Shown one piece after another: positions 5,224 through 7,834 of a DNA stretch of 7,834 nucleotides (its first letter is position 1; each line of letters starts with the position of its first letter). The notes beneath the pieces are model-generated. The model did not search any database and was not told where the DNA came from. It saw nothing but the letters and a program-made list of their open reading frames with translations. The DNA comes from Rickettsiales bacterium (GTDB lineage: Bacteria > Pseudomonadota > Alphaproteobacteria > Rickettsiales > UBA3002). The stretch covers positions 1 through 7,834 of the forward strand of contig PBPD01000086.1 of assembly GCA_002725445.1 (NCBI GenBank), read 5' to 3'. A program made the translations under genes and the position numbers.

Positions 5224-6582
5224 TTACGCGGCGCTTTGTGCGCTTACCGTGCGGATGACGTCGCAGATATGGTCTGCCAGTTGGTCATTCTGTGCTGCGT
5301 CCTCGCCTTCGACCATCACACGGATCAATGGTTCGGTACCAGATTTGCGTGTCAAAACGCGCCCCTTATCACCCAGCGTTGCCTCGGCCTCGGCGATGGC
5401 CTGCGTGACCGCGCTGTTATCGAGCGGGTTGCTTCCTTCAAATTTCACATTCTTCAAAATTTGCGGCACAGGCGTAAAAATACGGCCTGCCTCGCTCATT
5501 GGGCGGCCATCACGCTTGAGCAGCGCCAAAACTTGTAATGCGGCAATCAGCGCGTCGCCGGTGGTGGTGTAGTCGCTGAGAATAATATGGCCAGACGGTT
5601 CGCCGCCAATATTGCAGTCATCACTGCGCATTTTGCTCACCACATAGCGATCGCCCACCTTGGTGCGGTGCAGGCCAAGCCCAAGCGATTGCAAATAATG
5701 CTCAAAACCGAGATTCGACATTTGGGTGCCAACCACTGCATTGCCGCGTAATTCACCGGATTGATGCAGGCGGCTCGCGACCATTGCCATCAGCTGATCA
5801 CCATCGAGAATCTCGCCTTTTTCGTCACACACGACCAGACGGTCTGCATCACCGTCTAGCGCAATGCCCAGATCAGCCCCCTCTTCAATGACACGTTTCT
5901 GTAGGCCTTCCGGGTGGGTTGAGCCGCATTGTTTATTGATGTTCACGCCGTTTGGTTCGACATTGATCGGCACCACTTCAGCGCCCAGTTCCCACAAAAT
6001 GACGGGCCCAACCTGATAGCCCGCGCCATTGGCGCAGTCGATCACAATCTTTAGCCCTTCCAGTGTCATATCTTTAGGGAAGGTGGCTTTCACAAATTCG
6101 ATGTAGCGGCCTTGCGCATCGTCAATACGTTTAGCACGACCAATCTTATCGGACGGAACCAGACATTCCTCCAGTCCGTTCTGCATACGTGCCTCGATGC
6201 TCGCTTCTACTTCGTCAGACAATTTGAAGCCATCTGGCCCAAACAACTTAATACCATTATCTTCATAGGCATTGTGCGAAGCGGAGATCATGACGCCAAT
6301 ATCTGCGCGCATGGAGCGTACCAGCATGCCAATGGCAGGGGTGGGCAGGGGGCCAACCAGATAGACATGCATACCAACGGATAAAAAGCCTGCGGTCAGC
6401 GCATTCTCGATCATATAGCCGGAGAGTCGGGTGTCTTTGGCGATAACAACACGGTGGCGGTGGTCGCCACGGTTAAATTGACGCCCTGCGGCCATGCCTA
6501 CTTTCAGCGCGATTTCTGCTGTCATCGGCTGCGTATTAGCCGTGCCGCGGATACCATCGGTTCCAAAAAATTGCCGTGTCAT
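5224..6582 (-). CDS. glmM: Phosphoglucosamine mutase
   Basis: 452-residue cytoplasmic alpha-phosphohexomutase that turns glucosamine 6-phosphate into glucosamine 1-phosphate, the precursor of UDP-GlcNAc for peptidoglycan and lipid A. It begins MTRQFFGTDGIRGTAN and carries the phosphoserine loop ISASHN (99-104) with Ser102 at the same number as in E. coli, the magnesium-binding loop DGDADR (243-248), the sugar-binding loop GGEPSGH (326-332) and the phosphate-binding RKSGTEPLIRV (412-422). Length matches the family. ATG 6582 is chosen over the in-frame ATG 6642 because homologues begin at this point, AGGTG (6588-6592) lies 5 bases upstream, and the longer form would overlap ftsH. It starts 13 bases after ftsH and is followed by thiD after 3 bases, so the three are probably one operon. 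Ser102 must be phosphorylated for activity. Confidence 0.97.
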   Translation of the reverse strand: MTRQFFGTDGIRGTANTQPMTAEIALKVGMAAGRQFNRGDHRHRVVIAKDTRLSGYMIENALTAGFLSVGMHVYLVGPLPTPAIGMLVRSMRADIGVMISASHNAYEDNGIKLFGPDGFKLSDEVEASIEARMQNGLEECLVPSDKIGRAKRIDDAQGRYIEFVKATFPKDMTLEGLKIVIDCANGAGYQVGPVILWELGAEVVPINVEPNGVNINKQCGSTHPEGLQKRVIEEGADLGIALDGDADRLVVCDEKGEILDGDQLMAMVASRLHQSGELRGNAVVGTQMSNLGFEHYLQSLGLGLHRTKVGDRYVVSKMRSDDCNIGGEPSGHIILSDYTTTGDALIAALQVLALLKRDGRPMSEAGRIFTPVPQILKNVKFEGSNPLDNSAVTQAIAEAEATLGDKGRVLTRKSGTEPLIRVMVEGEDAAQNDQLADHICDVIRTVSAQSAA

Positions 6583-6595
6583 GCATTCACCTGTT

Positions 6596-7834
6596 TTACG
6601 CGTCTTTATCGGTGTTATCTGCGTTATCGTCTTCGTCTGCATCCGCAGCGCTATCGCCCTTTTGTGCTTTGCGGCGCGATGGCAAAGACGAGCTTACCTT
6701 TTTCTTAGTAGGCTTGGTTTCATCTGGCCGATCTATCGAGCCGCCTTCAACCAACGTCTTAATTTCATCACCTGTGAGGGTTTCATATTCCAGCAGGCTT
6801 TGCGCAATCGTCTCCAGCTGATCACCGTGGTCAGTCAGGATCGTATGGGCTTTTTTGTGCGCTTCATCGACAAAGCGTTTAATCTCATCTTCCACCATCC
6901 GCAATGTCTCTGTGGAGATATGCGAGGACCGTGTTGCCATGGCCTGTCCTAAGAACGGTTCACCACCTTCATCGCTATATTGCACAGGGCCCATTTTTTC
7001 GCTCATGCCCCATTCGGTCACCATGGCGCGTGCCAGTTTGGTGGCATATTGAATATCCGACGACGCCCCGCTGGAGACTTGCTCGTGACCAAAGATAATT
7101 TCTTCTGCCACGCGGCCACCCATGGCCACGGCCAGATCGGCATACATTTTCTCTCGCTTGTAGGAGATTTTATCCGACTCGGGCAGGCGCATAACCATAC
7201 CCAGCGCTCGCCCGCGCGGAATGATGGTTGCTTTGTGAATCGGATCTGACGCCGGGCAGTGCAGTGCCACCAATGCGTGGCCTGCCTCGTGATAGGCGGT
7301 CATCTTTTTCTCTTCATCGCCCATCACCATCGATTTGCGCTCAGCGCCCATCATTACTTTGTCTTTGGCGTCTTCCAGCTCTTTCATGGTCACGACTTTT
7401 TTGTCTTTACGGGCGGCCAGCAAAGCGGCCTCGTTCACCAGATTGGCCAAGTCGGCACCAGAGAAACCGGGCGTGCCGCGCGCAATAATGCGCGAGTCTA
7501 CGTCGGGTGCCATCGGCACTTTCTTCAGATGCACATCCAGAATTTTGGTGCGGCCTTCAATGTCAGGGTTGGGCACTACGATCTGGCGGTCAAAACGTCC
7601 AGGGCGCAGCAGCGCAGGATCAAGCACATCGGGGCGGTTGGTCGCCGCAATCAGGATCACCCCTTCATTGGCTTCAAATCCGTCCATTTCTACCAGCAAC
7701 TGGTTGAGGGTTTGTTCGCGCTCGTCATTGCCGCCGCCCATGCCCGCACCGCGATGGCGGCCAACAGCGTCAATCTCGTCGATGAAGATAATGCACGGAG
7801 CATTCTTTTTGCCCTGTTCGAACATGTCGCGCAC
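6596..7834 (-). CDS. ftsH: ATP-dependent zinc metalloprotease FtsH, C-terminal part (5' end cut by window)
   Basis: Membrane-anchored AAA+ protease that extracts and degrades membrane and short-lived regulatory proteins; in enteric bacteria it also degrades LpxC. The visible 412 residues begin inside the AAA+ domain at VRDMFEQGKK (the first codon is GTG, an internal Val). Window residues 14-22 are Walker B (CIIFIDEID); 65-83 are the second region of homology (TNRPDVLDPALLRPGRFDR) with arginine fingers Arg77 and Arg80. The protease zinc site is HEAGH (182-186), and Asp260 in SSGASSD is the likely third ligand. The periplasmic domain, both membrane spans and Walker A, roughly 230 residues, lie beyond the right edge. 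After the conserved LVEGG (361-365) there is a tail of about 47 residues, first basic (KKK, RRK), then strongly acidic to the end. glmM follows after 13 bases. Confidence 0.97.
   Translation of the reverse strand: MRDMFEQGKKNAPCIIFIDEIDAVGRHRGAGMGGGNDEREQTLNQLLVEMDGFEANEGVILIAATNRPDVLDPALLRPGRFDRQIVVPNPDIEGRTKILDVHLKKVPMAPDVDSRIIARGTPGFSGADLANLVNEAALLAARKDKKVVTMKELEDAKDKVMMGAERKSMVMGDEEKKMTAYHEAGHALVALHCPASDPIHKATIIPRGRALGMVMRLPESDKISYKREKMYADLAVAMGGRVAEEIIFGHEQVSSGASSDIQYATKLARAMVTEWGMSEKMGPVQYSDEGGEPFLGQAMATRSSHISTETLRMVEDEIKRFVDEAHKKAHTILTDHGDQLETIAQSLLEYETLTGDEIKTLVEGGSIDRPDETKPTKKKVSSSLPSRRKAQKGDSAADADEDDNADNTDKDA

Noticed and set aside
4972..5538. Plus-strand open frame of 188 codons
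   Set aside because: Antisense to thiD and glmM, which carry full sets of catalytic motifs; rich in Cys, His and Arg as expected for a shadow frame.
6583..6642. Upstream extension of GlmM by 20 residues
   Set aside because: It overlaps the end of ftsH and adds residues absent from the family; a ribosome binding site precedes ATG 6582.
6494..6952. Plus-strand open frame of 152 codons with hydrophobic stretches
   Set aside because: Antisense to the ftsH C-terminus and the start of glmM; the apparent membrane segments come from reading the complement of charged codons.

Overview
The window looks like ordinary core chromosome of an alphaproteobacterium of moderate GC content. Three things point there: a DUF1013 (TrcR-type) protein and a DUF1192 protein, both essentially alphaproteobacterial families; a cysteine-free ribosomal protein L31 of the alphaproteobacterial kind; and an ftsH-glmM gene pair in the order usual for that class. 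No phage, transposon, CRISPR, toxin-antitoxin or defence gene, and no RNA gene, was recognised. The genus cannot be told from the sequence.

Layout. At the left edge, on the minus strand, is the kinase half of a bifunctional heptose-phosphate kinase/adenylyltransferase (hldE), running off the window. Just upstream of it on the same strand is the DUF1013 gene, then a Rho-independent terminator, then an NAD(P)H:quinone oxidoreductase of the zinc-free MDR type. A 62-base divergent spacer separates this block from a two-gene plus-strand unit: a small coiled-coil DUF1192 protein and, two bases later, a patatin-like phospholipase. The phospholipase converges on rpmE (L31, minus strand). Further right, all on the minus strand, lie thiD, glmM and the C-terminal two thirds of ftsH, which runs off the right edge.

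Function. ftsH, glmM and thiD are tightly packed (13 and 3 bases between genes) and probably share a transcript, joining membrane-protein quality control, the glucosamine-1-phosphate step of cell-wall and lipid A precursor synthesis, and thiamine pyrimidine phosphorylation. hldE also serves the envelope (ADP-heptose for the LPS inner core), and sits 20 bases after a putative cell-cycle transcription regulator. The patatin and DUF1192 pair is the least understood part.

No clearly new biological system was found. The findings are modest points about gene pairing, start sites, terminal extensions and small transcription signals.
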